Below, in pieces: positions 1 through 10,599 of a DNA stretch of 64,000 nt (position 1 is its first letter; every line of letters begins with the position of its first letter). The translations under genes and the position numbers were made by a program. The notes under the pieces are model-generated. The model saw only the letters and a list, made by a program, of their open reading frames with translations. It was not told where the DNA came from and made no database searches. The stretch covers positions 310,001 through 374,000 of the forward strand of contig JAFKAC010000044.1 of assembly GCA_025766275.1 (NCBI GenBank), read 5' to 3'. The stretch is from Lactarius indigo (Eukaryota; Basidiomycota; Agaricomycetes; Russulales; Russulaceae).

Positions 1-225
1 CTTCTCCCTCATCTACACCAATTTGCCTTGGGAAGAAATAGTCAGCTCAACTGCAGGTTACCTTCCGCAACACGTCTCTTTGGACCTGTTTGGATGAACA
101 CCATAGGCGAGCAAATACCCATATTAGGCACTTTAGAGTTAATGGGCCATGTTGGTGTCTCACTCCACTGACGAGCTCATGAAAGGCTCCTGATGGTTGT
201 CCTAAACCTTAGTATTTGACAAGGT

Positions 226-2429
226 CTGCAAAAATTGACTCCCTTGCTGCAGAAATCAAGCGTGGTTCGTCGTGGCCGTCCTATATGCCAGATCCCTGAC
301 ACATTCCCCCAGGTACAGATCCACAACTCTCAACGGCCAAGAACAGTAGCGTGCTCGGGAACTGAATACCGCCCTCTCCCAAAAGGCTCTCGAACGCAAA
401 CTTGCCGTCGCAGAGGCCACCCATGTCCAGCTCGAAACCCGTCTCCCCGAGCGCGATGCGACTGTTGAACGCTCGAAGCCGATCGTCAGTGGCTTGTCAA
501 ATGCGAAAAAGAAGAGAGTGTGAGAAAAGAGCACGTTTCAAAAGAACGTGACGGCAAAAAGGTTCGTAGCCAAAACAAAGTGCTGCAAGTTGAGATTAAC
601 GACTCGAACACAAAAGCAGATGAGGACGTCCATTCCTTATACTCGGAACTGCTCAAAGAGGACTACACAGATATCCAAATTACACTCGACGTGCTCTCGT
701 ACTCCACATCCCAGAAGCTCGCCGTGCAAGCCGCGGAGCTCATCTCCTGCAAGTGCCAAGTCGGCTCCCTCTCTGCAGGGCTCCACGTCTTGCATGACGC
801 AATGGTCGCACACAGTGCTGAGGCCCTGCGTCTGCAGTTCGCTCCTGACCCTTGGCGACCGTGCAGGCAGACTTTGCGCAGCACAACATAAAAGAGGCCA
901 GCTGGGCCATGCTGCATGGCGAGCTCACACCCCAAGCGGAACACTCGTGGAAGCTGGAGGTGGCACATGCTCTCGCGATGGCAGAGCTGGGCTCCCTTTG
1001 CGCGCGCCACGCGGCCATCGAGGTGCTGCGCGGGCTGAACCATGCACTCGAGCGGTGGGCAGCGGGCGCGGATGACCTGTGCGAGACAGTGATGCGCCCC
1101 TTGAGGCGGATGTGCAGGCGGGCGGTGCGTGCTGAGTGCAAGGCATGGTACGTCCCCATCCATTCCTATTTCTGTACTCTCTGACGTGGACTTGGGCTGC
1201 GCACAATGCTGCTCCAGAGATGCACGCCACAATGCCAGTATCTATCACGCACGACCTGTCTGCGCTGCACCTCTGGCACAGACTCCTCCAGACGCACAGC
1301 GCGACTGTGTGCCGCTGCGCCAGCGCAGGATAGAAGTTCAGGCGTGGGAGGTCCACGTGCGGGCGATGTTTGATGCACTGCTACAGGAGACGCGGGAGGC
1401 AGAGGACCTCTCAACGAGGGCCAAGTGCGCTGCAACGCTTGCAGAGCGAGAGATCGGGTTGCTACAGTCGCTTAATGTGTGTCCACGGTGGCCATCTCTC
1501 GTTCTTTGATTCGCATTGACTACCTAATAGGTGAGCTACGCGAGCAAGGAGGTTGCTCAGGGCACTGGCCATGTCGACCAGGCGAAAGAAAAGCATGTCG
1601 GGGTGCTTGAAGCCTTGGTGAGTGAGTACAAGGCCCGTGTGCATGCACTCTGAAGCTGAGATCTAAGAGTTTGCGAAGTGGCCCACGCTGGCCTCCAAGC
1701 CCTGCACGACTACCTAACCAATGAGAAGCACGCTCTACAAGAGGCGCGCCAAGGTACGTCGTCCCAACCCATGTGCATCCCTCCCCTAATTCCCATCCTT
1801 AAGCGCTGGAAGAAGGGAAGAGGAAAAGAAGGACAGAGTAGCTCGAGCAGACGCTCTTTGACTTGCGCGGCGAGATTGGCGCTGGACCGTACGTGCCCTC
1901 CTGTGTGCGCGTCCTCTTTCTCTGCGCGACTCATGCGCAAAACTGGACCGATCTACGACAGGCTGCGCTCGACCGGCTCAAGTCCGAGAATGCGCCGCGC
2001 CTCCAGCGCCTCCCGTGCTCAAAAACGCGCTCACCAACCCGAGGAGCAGCTGGTGCCGCACGCGAGATAGACAGCGGCCTGCGAGAAACCGCGGAACTCA
2101 AGCAGCGCAACAAGCGCATACTCCACCTGCGACAGGTGTTCGCGAGCAAGACGGCCGAGTTTCGCGAAGCGCTCTCGGCGATCCTTGACGTTAAGCTCGC
2201 GTTCTACGATAATGGACAGGTGCGCGGTACGACGCCGGTGCCACATTCGTATTCTAGCCTGCTCCGAAATATGGACTCGGAGGTGGAGGAGAGGCACCAA
2301 TCTAGATGGCCCGCAGGAATTGCTGCAGCTCATGCGGAGCTGTGTTGAAATCAAACAGAGCATTCCGTGCTTCTTGGCAGCGTCACGTTCCAGTGCTACG
2401 ACAAGTGGAAGCGTGAGCAGCAATAGGTG
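226..2429 (+). pseudogene. mad1: Decayed Mad1 spindle-checkpoint protein, C-terminal part
   Basis: Coding fragments in all three plus frames line up as one coiled-coil protein that ends in a Mad1-type C-terminal domain. The first part (340-660) is rich in Glu, Lys and Ala and changes frame near 470, where LERSKPIV becomes LEADRQWL in the next frame. The recognisable end lies at 2096-2429: KTAEFREAL, then NGQVR, then IKQSIPCFLA, and after a frame change SVTFQCYDKWKREQQ followed by TAG. Mad1 family proteins end with this kind of domain and bind Mad2 at unattached kinetochores. At least three frame changes and two stops (TAG near 2246 and 2302) interrupt it. Some breaks near 1145 and 1755 coincide with GTACGT and could be introns rather than lesions. 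The N-terminal half is not in the window. Identification rests on the C-terminal motifs; 'pseudogene' is inferred from the stops and frame changes and could be overturned by sequencing error. Confidence 0.6.
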
Positions 2430-2783
2430 GTAGTGTGAGCAACGAATGAACGAAGGATCTTATTTAGTTATGCTCTGTGAGTTTGTTCGAGGTAAACGAG
2501 CTCTCATTAAGCGTCTGTTTGATTTTTTTTTTGGATGAGATGGAACTTCTTCGTTCCCTTGAGACGCTCCCTGTATTGAATCTCTAGGAATGACGAACAT
2601 GCACGGATAGCAATTGGAGAGCAAATAGCAGATGGTATTATCCAAACAATAAAAAGACGGTGCGGCTTTTGAAAATTATAGCAAAGATCCACGCAAATTG
2701 TTTATTCATTCGCTCTAGATTGTCAGGCATCATCGTTCACTCGGTGTCCATGCGTGCACGCAGGTCCCGTTCGCCTTGCTGTT
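2430..2783. other. No gene seen between mad1 and peroxiredoxin remnants
   Basis: AT-richer spacer between two convergent gene remnants. It has a short T run near 2522 and no ORF with recognisable content. It probably holds the two 3' ends. Confidence 0.5.
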
Positions 2784-3445
2784 CTAGAGCGCTCCATCGG
2801 CAATGGCGGCGGCAAAGTAATCGAGTTTTGCAAGAGGATCCGCTCGGATGGTCTTGCTCCCTTCCTTCCAGTTTGCGTAACACACCTCGCCGTGAGCGTC
2901 CTTCGAATTGCCGCACCACGTCAGCACTCCATCCGCCAACAACGAAGAGCATATATATTCTTACGGTGAATTGGAACGCCTTGACACGACGCAGCGCCTC
3001 GGCAATGGATCGTCCGACGGGCAGGTTGTTCGTCGTGATCTGCCTATAAGACAGGTAGAACCGTCAGCGCGTCAGCCATCACCAGCCCCATGTAGAGAAA
3101 CAACCGTACCTGAGCACGCCCTTGGAGTCGTTCAGGTAGCTTGCGCGGAACGTGACCCCTCTGTCCTAGATCGGACACCCCACAATGTCCATGTTGCGGT
3201 CGGCGAGAACCGAGATGCGCAGGTCAGGCCCGAGCCTGCCAGCACTGTGCGCTTGCTGCCCTCACGCGTGGTGCGAGTTCTCCGAGTCGGTCGATATGGC
3301 TGCCACGTGTACGCGTGATGAATGGGTCCATTCATGATTGAGCGCGAGAGAGGGTGTACCGATTACCGTAGTGTTGAGGCGGAAATATTCGGGGAGCGCG
3401 TCGTTGAACACGAGAATGCCGGTTGGGCATACAGAGGCGAAGTCA
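2784..3445 (-). pseudogene. Decayed 2-Cys-type peroxiredoxin (AhpC/TSA family)
   Basis: Four exons can be read on the minus strand: 3445-3360, 3299-3110, 3043-2965 and 2900-2784, joined by introns with GT...AG ends. They encode the peroxidatic-cysteine region (ASVCPTGILVFNDALPE), then AISTDSENSHHA, then GVLRQITTNNLPVGRS, then [20 protein letters not shown] with the resolving cysteine, and finish IADGAL and TAG. Peroxiredoxins reduce hydroperoxides through these two cysteines. The second exon contains an in-frame TGA after SENSHHA, a TAG after DIVGCPI, and a short deletion where the family has roughly DYGVLIEDKG. The N-terminal exons expected above 3445 were not found. The C-terminal third still has perfect splice sites, so decay seems recent or the copy is partial. 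Family assignment is firm; pseudogene status follows from the stops. Confidence 0.75.
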
Positions 3446-5478
3446 CTACAGTCAGATAGAAAAATGTAGGGCGAGTGAAAGAGAGGGTATGCGAGGATTT
3501 TGGGGCATGGGCACAGAGGATGAGGATCGGTCAGAAACAGGCGAGCTGAGAGAAATGCGTAAATAGCTACCGGTGCAGGGCTCTGGATAGCGGGAGACAC
3601 CTCAGTACTGTAGTTGGTAGAGAAAAAAAAAGCGGGGAGGTGTTCGAAGAGGTGGTCGTCTAATTCACTGTGTATATAATATGTCGATGGGGACGGAGTC
3701 CGGCGGCCGTGGCTTCTGTTTCCGCGCGCGACGCGACTTTGTTTGGACCCTTCGAATGGGCAAGCGAATACCCATTTTGGGCACTCTATAATGGTAACTC
3801 ATCTCGAGAAGCTTCGAGTTGGGTGTACATGTATGCAAAGGTAACAAGGAGATGTACTATCAGCCAAGGCAGTACTCGGATATTGTGATTAACGGGCCGT
3901 GCCATCGGTCTCCCTCCAGTGTATACTTCACTTTGTGCATTATGTATTATTGGATGCCAGTGGCTCCAGATTGTCTCACCGCTTGAGGTATCATTTGGAT
4001 ATCACTGTCTCCACATAGAGTACACTTAATGGTGCAAACTTCTGGCCGGACTCACAGTATCTGCGTTCCACTCATCGTGCATCGCTTGCCACTTACTCTT
4101 GCATACCACGCTCATCCAACTCTCAGTATGAACACGAAGGCCCATTTGAGAGTGTTCTTGATCGATAACATCACCGCCATCGTGGTCTCTTTATTGGCGG
4201 CTCCAAACCAATCGATGTAACAATATGCCTGCAGCGCTCGCACGAACTCTCGTGCGTGTGCGGACAGGATGAGGAAGGTCAGTTCCTCACAGCGTCACCT
4301 ACTCAAGCTGATTCGCGAGCGGCCAAACAAAACCCCAGATACGTTCCTACGCATGGCACTCACGAGTGTCCTGTACATGGAGGAAATAGACCCCGACATG
4401 CCCAATTAGACATGCACCGACCTACCCCCCTTCTCCTGTCCTTTCTCTCAACCCATACATCTGACAGGGTGCTTCGAAGACAGAGCTTCACGGAGATTGC
4501 AAAACCCAATGCGGTTCATCTCACGCAGCTTCCTGGTGCTGACCTCAAAAGGGCCACCAGGCTCGACCACGGGTTTGAGAACCCTTCCACATGAGCATGG
4601 CCGGCGGTCCACTTCCCGCTGCCACTGTGTGTTCCGAATCTGTATCTACCTCTTTGAATGTCAAGATCTGTGCACTCAGTGGTCATGCGGGCAAGTGATA
4701 GCAGAAGATGCAGAGAAGGCGACAGCTGAAGCGTGAGCGGATGAATGAATAGGGAAGAACGCAGTCTAGGATATCGAGTTCGATCGCATACATCGTACAT
4801 GGCACAATTAGTACACAATTTGTGGGCCATTCAATAATAAATCTATTTATCTTTCCTTGCAGTGTCCCTCCAACTCCGGTATGAAGATAAACTTGCACGG
4901 GGATATTGATACCCAGAACAGTGTAAACTAACGATCTCGTCTATGCAACTGTGGTTCCGATCGAAGACTGAGACTGCACTAAAGGCTTGAGGAGATATCA
5001 TCTCAACAAATATAAGAACAAACGAACCAAATCAGTGGCCATAATAAAGGCTGCAAATGACTCGTCGGAATGCTCTCGAGAAGAAGCAGTAAGGTGTTGT
5101 CGAATCTTTGTGTCAATATTTGCCTCCTGATAGTCAACCTCCGAGTGGGTTAAAGCTGATTCAGGCGGCATGTTTGAGAGGCGTAAGAAGGTGGCGTGCT
5201 TCAAGATGAGGATAACAGCTTTGACGAAACATTAAATAGACGCTAGAAATAATAAAGTGAAATACCAAGGATCAAATGATAATTGGGGCCCAAACCGGTG
5301 GCCGTAAGCTAGAGAGATAAAAATCATAAGCCAGGGGTAGATGAGTGTAATACGAAGAGAACACATTTTGAATGGCAGGCAATGACAAAATCTGCATCAC
5401 CTGATGGACAAGTGAGATTTTTGGTCGAGTGAACATGCGGAGAGCACCTACAAACTGGAGAACTAGAGATGAACACCA
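3446..5478. other. About 2 kb with no recognised gene
   Basis: Only short ORFs without recognisable domains occur here. The plus strand at 4256-4594 has a moderately open reading frame containing RQSFTEIAKPNAVHLTQLPG that could be an exon remnant, but I do not know its family. A stretch near 3735-3790 resembles 80-150 at the window start, suggesting an old duplication. The end of the GTPase gene is placed at 5479. Confidence 0.35.
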
Positions 5479-8400
5479 TTAGCGGGCCAGAAGGGAGTAT
5501 GCACGCACGTGCTAGTTGATCAGGGATGAGTACAATGAATGGAGAGTCAAAGACAGGCATGATCAACAGGCAAAAAACGCAAAAAAGTAAACAGCAACTC
5601 ACATCCTGACAATCCGAGGGCGAGAGCTGTCAGCAGGGGCGTAACACAGCGAGCCCCGGCAGCTACTCACTTTCTGGAGAGCCAAGAACAGCTGTCGTCG
5701 GCAGGGCAAAACATAACGAGCCACGGCAGACACTCACCGACTGGAGAGTCGAGGACAGCTGTTGTCAGCAGGCTCAAGACATGGAGACATGGGAGCCACT
5801 CACATTCTGGAGTGCCGAGGACAGGTGTCATCAGCAGGGTCGAAACACCACGAACCACGGCAGTACTCACATCCTGGAGAGCCGAGGACAGACGTCATCA
5901 GCAGGCCCTGAACACAGTGAGCCACGGCAGCCACTCACATTCTGGGGAGCCGAGAATATCCGTCGTCAGCAAATTCGAAACACAGCGAACCACGGCAGCC
6001 ACTCACTTTCTGGAGGGCCAAGGACGGGTGTTGTCAGCGGGGTGGAAGCACTGCGAGCCAAGGCAGCCACTCACCCACTGGAGCACCGAGGACAGATGTC
6101 ATCAGCAGGCACAAGACACGGAGACATGGGAGCCACTCACTCCCTGGAGCAGAGGACATCCGTCATCAACAAGCTTGAAACACAACAAGTCACGGTAGCC
6201 ACTCACCAACTGGAGGGACGAGGACAGGTGTTGTCAGCGGGGTTGAAAAAGAGGGAGCAGCAGCAGCTACTCACCCACTGGAGAGCCGAGGACGTCCTTA
6301 GCAGGCTCAAAACACGGAGATATGAGAACCACTCACCTCCTGGAGGGCCGAGGACATCCATCGTCAGCAGGCTCGAAACACAGCGAGCCACGGCAACCAC
6401 TCACCAACTGGAGAGCCAAGGACAGGCGTCATCAGTAGGCTCGGAACAGAGCGAGACACGGCAGCTACTCACTTCCTGGAGGTAGGACAGGTATTGTCAG
6501 TGGGCTCAAAAAGAGTGAGGGGCGGCAGTCACTCACCCACTGCAAAGCCAAGGACAGACGTCGTCAGCAGGCCCAAGACAGACATGGGAGCCACTCACTT
6601 CCTGGAGGGCCGGGGACATCTGTCGTCAGCAGGCTTGAAACACAGCGAGCAACGGTAGCCACTCACCGACTAGAGAATGAAGACAGGTGTTGTCAGTGGG
6701 CTCGAAAAAAAGCGAGCCATGACAGCCACTCACCAACTGGAGAGCCGAGGACATGCGTAGTCAGCGGGCTCAAGTCACGGAGACACGGGAGCCACTCGCC
6801 TCCTGGGGGGCCAAGGACAGCCATTGTCAACAGGCTTGAGACACAGCGAGCCATGGTAGTCACTCACCAACTGGAAAGCCAAGAATATGTATAGTCAGCA
6901 GGCTCAAGACACGGAGACATGGAAGCCACTCACTTCCTGAAGGGCCGAGGACATCCATCGTCAGCAGGGTCAAAAAACAGCCAGCCACGGCAGCCACCCA
7001 CTTCCTGGAGGGGCGAGAACAGGTGTTTTCAGCAGGCTTAAAAAAGAGTGAGCTATGGCTACTTACATCCTGGAGAGCCGAGGACAGGCGTCGTCAGCAG
7101 GCTCAAAACGAGTGAGCCATGGTAGCCACTCACCGACTGAACAGCAGAGGACAGACATTGTCATCAGGCTTCGAAACATACCATGCCACGACAGCCACTC
7201 ACTCTCTGAACGGCCAAGGACAGCTGTTGTCAGCAGGCTTCAAAACACAGCAAACCACGGTAGTCGCTCACAGTCTGGAGTACAGTGCGCCAACATGGTC
7301 AGGTTCGTTGATCTCGAAACTGTAAGTAAGAGCTGACACTCACCCACTAGTAGTTAGGCAGTGTCAATGATCACGAATCCCGCACCACAATTTAATACTA
7401 TCAACACTTACCCAGATGTATGGAAACGATATAAGACATCTCCGAACTATTTGTTCGGCCTCCATGTCAACCTGGGAATGGGTACTGCAATGCTCGTTGT
7501 CATTGTCGCTCATATTGCCCTTCCATTGGCATACTCACCGCTTCAAAGCTGCTTTAACACTCAATTCTAAGTTACCTCCCTGCACTGCCAACAGCATCAA
7601 TCCGACGACGTCGTCATTTAAAGCTGCAGCTGTCATCTCAATAAGCTTATCGCAGCCCACACTTTGCTTGTGCATTTCTGCCAAAAAAATATTAGCATAT
7701 AACCCCGGTACTTGTCTCTAAACCCACTTTCTAATCGCACGAATCTAACACCATCATCAAGTGCGCGCAAGTAGTGTTCTTCAAACTGTTTCTCAGCCAC
7801 TTCAGATACATTGTCATCTGGGCTTCCGAAATCCTCCACGTAGATTTGCACATTCCGCTGGAATTGATCATATTTTGTAAACACAGCAACAACAGGGACT
7901 GGAACCTTGTTAATACATTCACGGACGTCCATAATGACGTACCATTCCCGTCAGGACAGATGTCCTGGAAATATTTGAGATCAAGCCGTGGTCGTTGGTT
8001 GTCCATTGGGACGCAGTACCTCAAAATAATATGACCGTCAGTTGGCATAATCGTGAACACTCGAGAGTCCTAACCATATCGCATGCAATCTGTCTGCCAG
8101 TCGCCTTTCTCCACACTTGCGTCGAATGAAATCGTTCAAAATTCCGAGTTCCTCCCTGCTACCAGACTCAATACCGCGAGAGTCGTGGAAAACATAGCCC
8201 TTATGATTGGAGAATACGAGTTCGTCGTCGATTCTGTGCTCGCCTCGCTGGCTTCATGGTTAAGACGACCGAAGAGAATACTACTATCACTCACATCCAT
8301 GGACGGGTCGAGTCTAACCTGGTCGGCAGTGAGATCACGTTCGCAGACAAAAATGGTGGACTACATACCCTCCTCCCTCGCCTATAAATGATGGGACTCT

Positions 8401-9060
8401 CTGTCGTTTCGCATATTCTCTTAAGGATTGACGTCTTTCCTGCGTTTGCCCTTCCTATAATAAGCACACGGAACTGGAATTCTGGAATTCGACTATGGGG
8501 TTGCTGTGTGTCCATTGGAGCAATGGTGTTTGGAAAGGTAGCTTGAGGGTCAAGAACACGAGTGACGTCTGCCGACTATAGGAGGAATTCAACAGCTTTC
8601 TGGCACCAGAAAACAATTAAAGACCTACCGATTTGGATTTTGTGTAAACGAAAGTCACGGTAACCCGATGGTTGCTATCTATGAAGCTGCTCAGTGAGAA
8701 GCGGATCGTATTGGAAGGAAAGGCACCACCACCTTCCAGACGGACAACCTTGTCGTCTCCGAACTTATATGGCTTAAACTCGACAGAAACCTTAGCGACC
8801 CTTATTTTGAACAGCGCCCGCTGGATGGTCAACGTAGCACTTGCGTGGGTCTTAACATAGCTATGCGGAATAAATTAGCACTCGATGGTGAGGGAAAAAT
8901 CACGGCTAATGACACAAACATGTCGGAGTCCCAACGAACAAGGTCGCCGTTCTTGAATTTGTTAGACCTGTGTGTGATACCAGCGTCGTCCTTGAAAACA
9001 AGCTCGAGGTCGGATAGTATAGGAGGTGCCTTGATAAAATCGACAGATATTTCTACGCCA
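5479..9060 (-). CDS. P-loop GTPase with C2-like N-terminus and micro-exon tail
   Basis: Exons read on the minus strand: 9060-8914, 8860-8629, 8575-8369, 8318-8295, 8247-8075, 8019-7943, 7898-7728, 7677-7539 and 7471-7412. Then come 27 three-base exons from 7346 down to 5603 and a last exon 5511-5479 ending in TAA. Each junction keeps the frame and has GT/AG ends (one GC donor). Exons 1-2 resemble a small beta-rich C2-like domain. Exon 3 holds the Walker A motif GRANAGKTSIL, exon 5 the Walker B/switch II region YVFHDSRG, and exon 7 the G4-type base-specificity motif TKYD. KMHKQSVGCDKLIEMTAAAL and RCLISFPYIW follow, typical of a large, poorly studied basidiomycete family of GTP-binding proteins. 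The first exon above 9060 was not found. If the intron after FPYIW is retained, a stop follows about 17 codons later, so a short isoform is possible. The main exons are well supported. The micro-exon tail is inferred from splice-site geometry only. Confidence 0.75.
5597..7349 (-). repeat. Array of ~27 intron-like ~67-bp units split by 3-nt spacers
   Basis: The period is 62-71 bp (mostly 66-68). On the minus strand every unit begins GTGAGT (variants GTAAGT, GTGGGT, and one GCGAGT whose GC lies at 6798-6799). It carries CTGAC/CTGAT or a close relative about 23 nt before its end, and finishes in CAG or TAG. Between the AG of one unit and the GT of the next there are always exactly three bases. 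On the minus strand the triplets are TGG x4, TTG x4, GAA x4, GAT x3, TCG x3, GAG x2, AAA x2, AAT x2, and ACT, AGA and GGA once each; none is a stop. The unit interior tolerates indels and substitutions, but the two splice dinucleotides are kept at all 27 sites. Examples of triplet positions: 7344-7346, 7272-7274, 7203-7205, 7134-7136, 7067-7069, 7002-7004, 6800-6802, 5603-5605. The last unit has lost its acceptor and appears to use a downstream AG at 5512-5513. Confidence 0.9.
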
Positions 9061-10599
9061 CTGTATCAGTTCTTCCGAGAAGCAATGGTAGGTTCTATAT
9101 ACGTTTCAAATGAATAACTCTATTCACGAATCGGTCAGTCTATGCTCGGTGAAAGGAAGCTGTTCGAACTAACTGAGCTTGATAGTCCACATCGGTTGCA
9201 GATCTTGAGTTAGATTCCATCCAAAAATATAAGTAATCTCGTTGTTGAAGTTTGGGGTGGTGAAGAACTCTGATGAAGTAAGATGGATGTGTGCCAGCGA
9301 ACGACGGTTGGAGGCAGATAGAGTCGTGACACGTGACGCGTGACTTGAGTTACACGGACGGTGTCATGAGCTTGTTGAGGCTGAGCGCTGAGCAATTCTG
9401 TTCCAACTTCTCCTTTATGACAGCATGCCCGGAACTGCAAACTCCCGTCGACTTGCTGATGATGCTAGATAGTCGACCATGCCGTTTGGCCTGACTTGCA
9501 GCCATTGGTGTTTCTCTGAAGAATCAAGAAGTACCCAACCTTTCTCAGCATCAGAAACAGTCGCTCAACGACATCCCCCTTGCGAATCTCTCAACAACAC
9601 GCAAAAAACAAGCCCACCCCTCAAATGAAGTAAGCACCCAATTTTCTTTGCTCGGTACCTCAGTCAAGCTCAGAACTCGAAATGGATTCAGGTGTCCACT
9701 GGCCCAATCTCAGGGTCAGCAACGCAGAGAAAGAGTGCACAATTCTCTCCATATTGCTCGCTGACCTGGCCACTGATCAGTTCTGCCCAATGTCTGCCAC
9801 ATGACCCACGTCGTGAAGACACGATGATGTTAAGCCTAAACTCCTGTCGCTCCGTAGCTAGTGACTTTCCCCTCCGGCATGACGAAGAAGCAGTTGTAGT
9901 AGCAGTTCTACATCCACGAGCTCACAACCGTATTGGTCGTTCTTGACACACATAGTCTGGCTGGGCGTCGCAGCTGACCAGTCGGGGAGGATGTGAGTGG
10001 GCGCGAGACGGAAGGCAAGCGGTTAGGTTTGGGCTCAATAATATTGGTACGTACCTTCCGTCCCCATGTATATCCCTTCTTTTTTGAATTCTTGGTGCTG
10101 CGTGAGAATCCACATAACTGGCTGAAGCTCTTCCGCCCCATGACCCTAGCGTTATACTCCTGCTCCTGGCCCGTTACGAGCACACGTATCACCTTTGGCA
10201 CTGCACCAACTCACTCCTCCGTCTTCACATGGTATATAGGCTGAGTGGGGGCACAGACGGTCTCATTATGATTATATCAGCTAGAATGCGTGATGTATCC
10301 ATTGTCACCGTTCGAGCTGGTTCCGATGGACGGAAGTCAAGTCGATTGGGTTGGGTCAAAACTATTTACGGCGCAATACAGTAATGTATATGAGCTCTTC
10401 GACAAAACTATAAACAGCTATAATGTGAGGATATCGGGACGGCAGCGGTATGTGGTGACCCACACCCTTCTCTTTAAAGAAAAGAGGTCTAAGTCGTAAC
10501 GAGTGTGGCGATCGAATGAGAGAGATATGCCACATATAAAGACATCTAGAAAAGAAAAGAAAAGAAAAACGAGCATACATAGATTTAATTCACGCTTAA
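9061..10599. other. GTPase upstream region; no other gene recognised
   Basis: This should contain the promoter and first exon of the GTPase gene, which I could not place. A minus-strand open frame at 9908-10201 with a GTACGT that could be a donor near 10055 has no recognisable domain. Nothing else stands out. Confidence 0.3.

Noticed and set aside
5781..6485. A 234-codon plus-strand ORF with ~22-residue repeats
   Set aside because: It is a by-product of the 67-bp array: all frames are open because the unit lacks stops and its length is not a multiple of three. Splice-signal conservation supports the minus strand.
5597..7349. CRISPR array
   Set aside because: The separators are 3 bases, the repeats ~64 bases and variable, and the context is a eukaryotic intron-containing gene.
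5597..7349. Ordinary minisatellite with no function
   Set aside because: Cannot be excluded without RNA data, but it does not explain constant 3-base spacing with variable bases, or conservation of GT/GC, CTRAY and AG at every unit.
9908..10201. Minus-strand exon with a GTACGT donor-like site
   Set aside because: No recognisable domain and the possible continuation has early stops in each frame.
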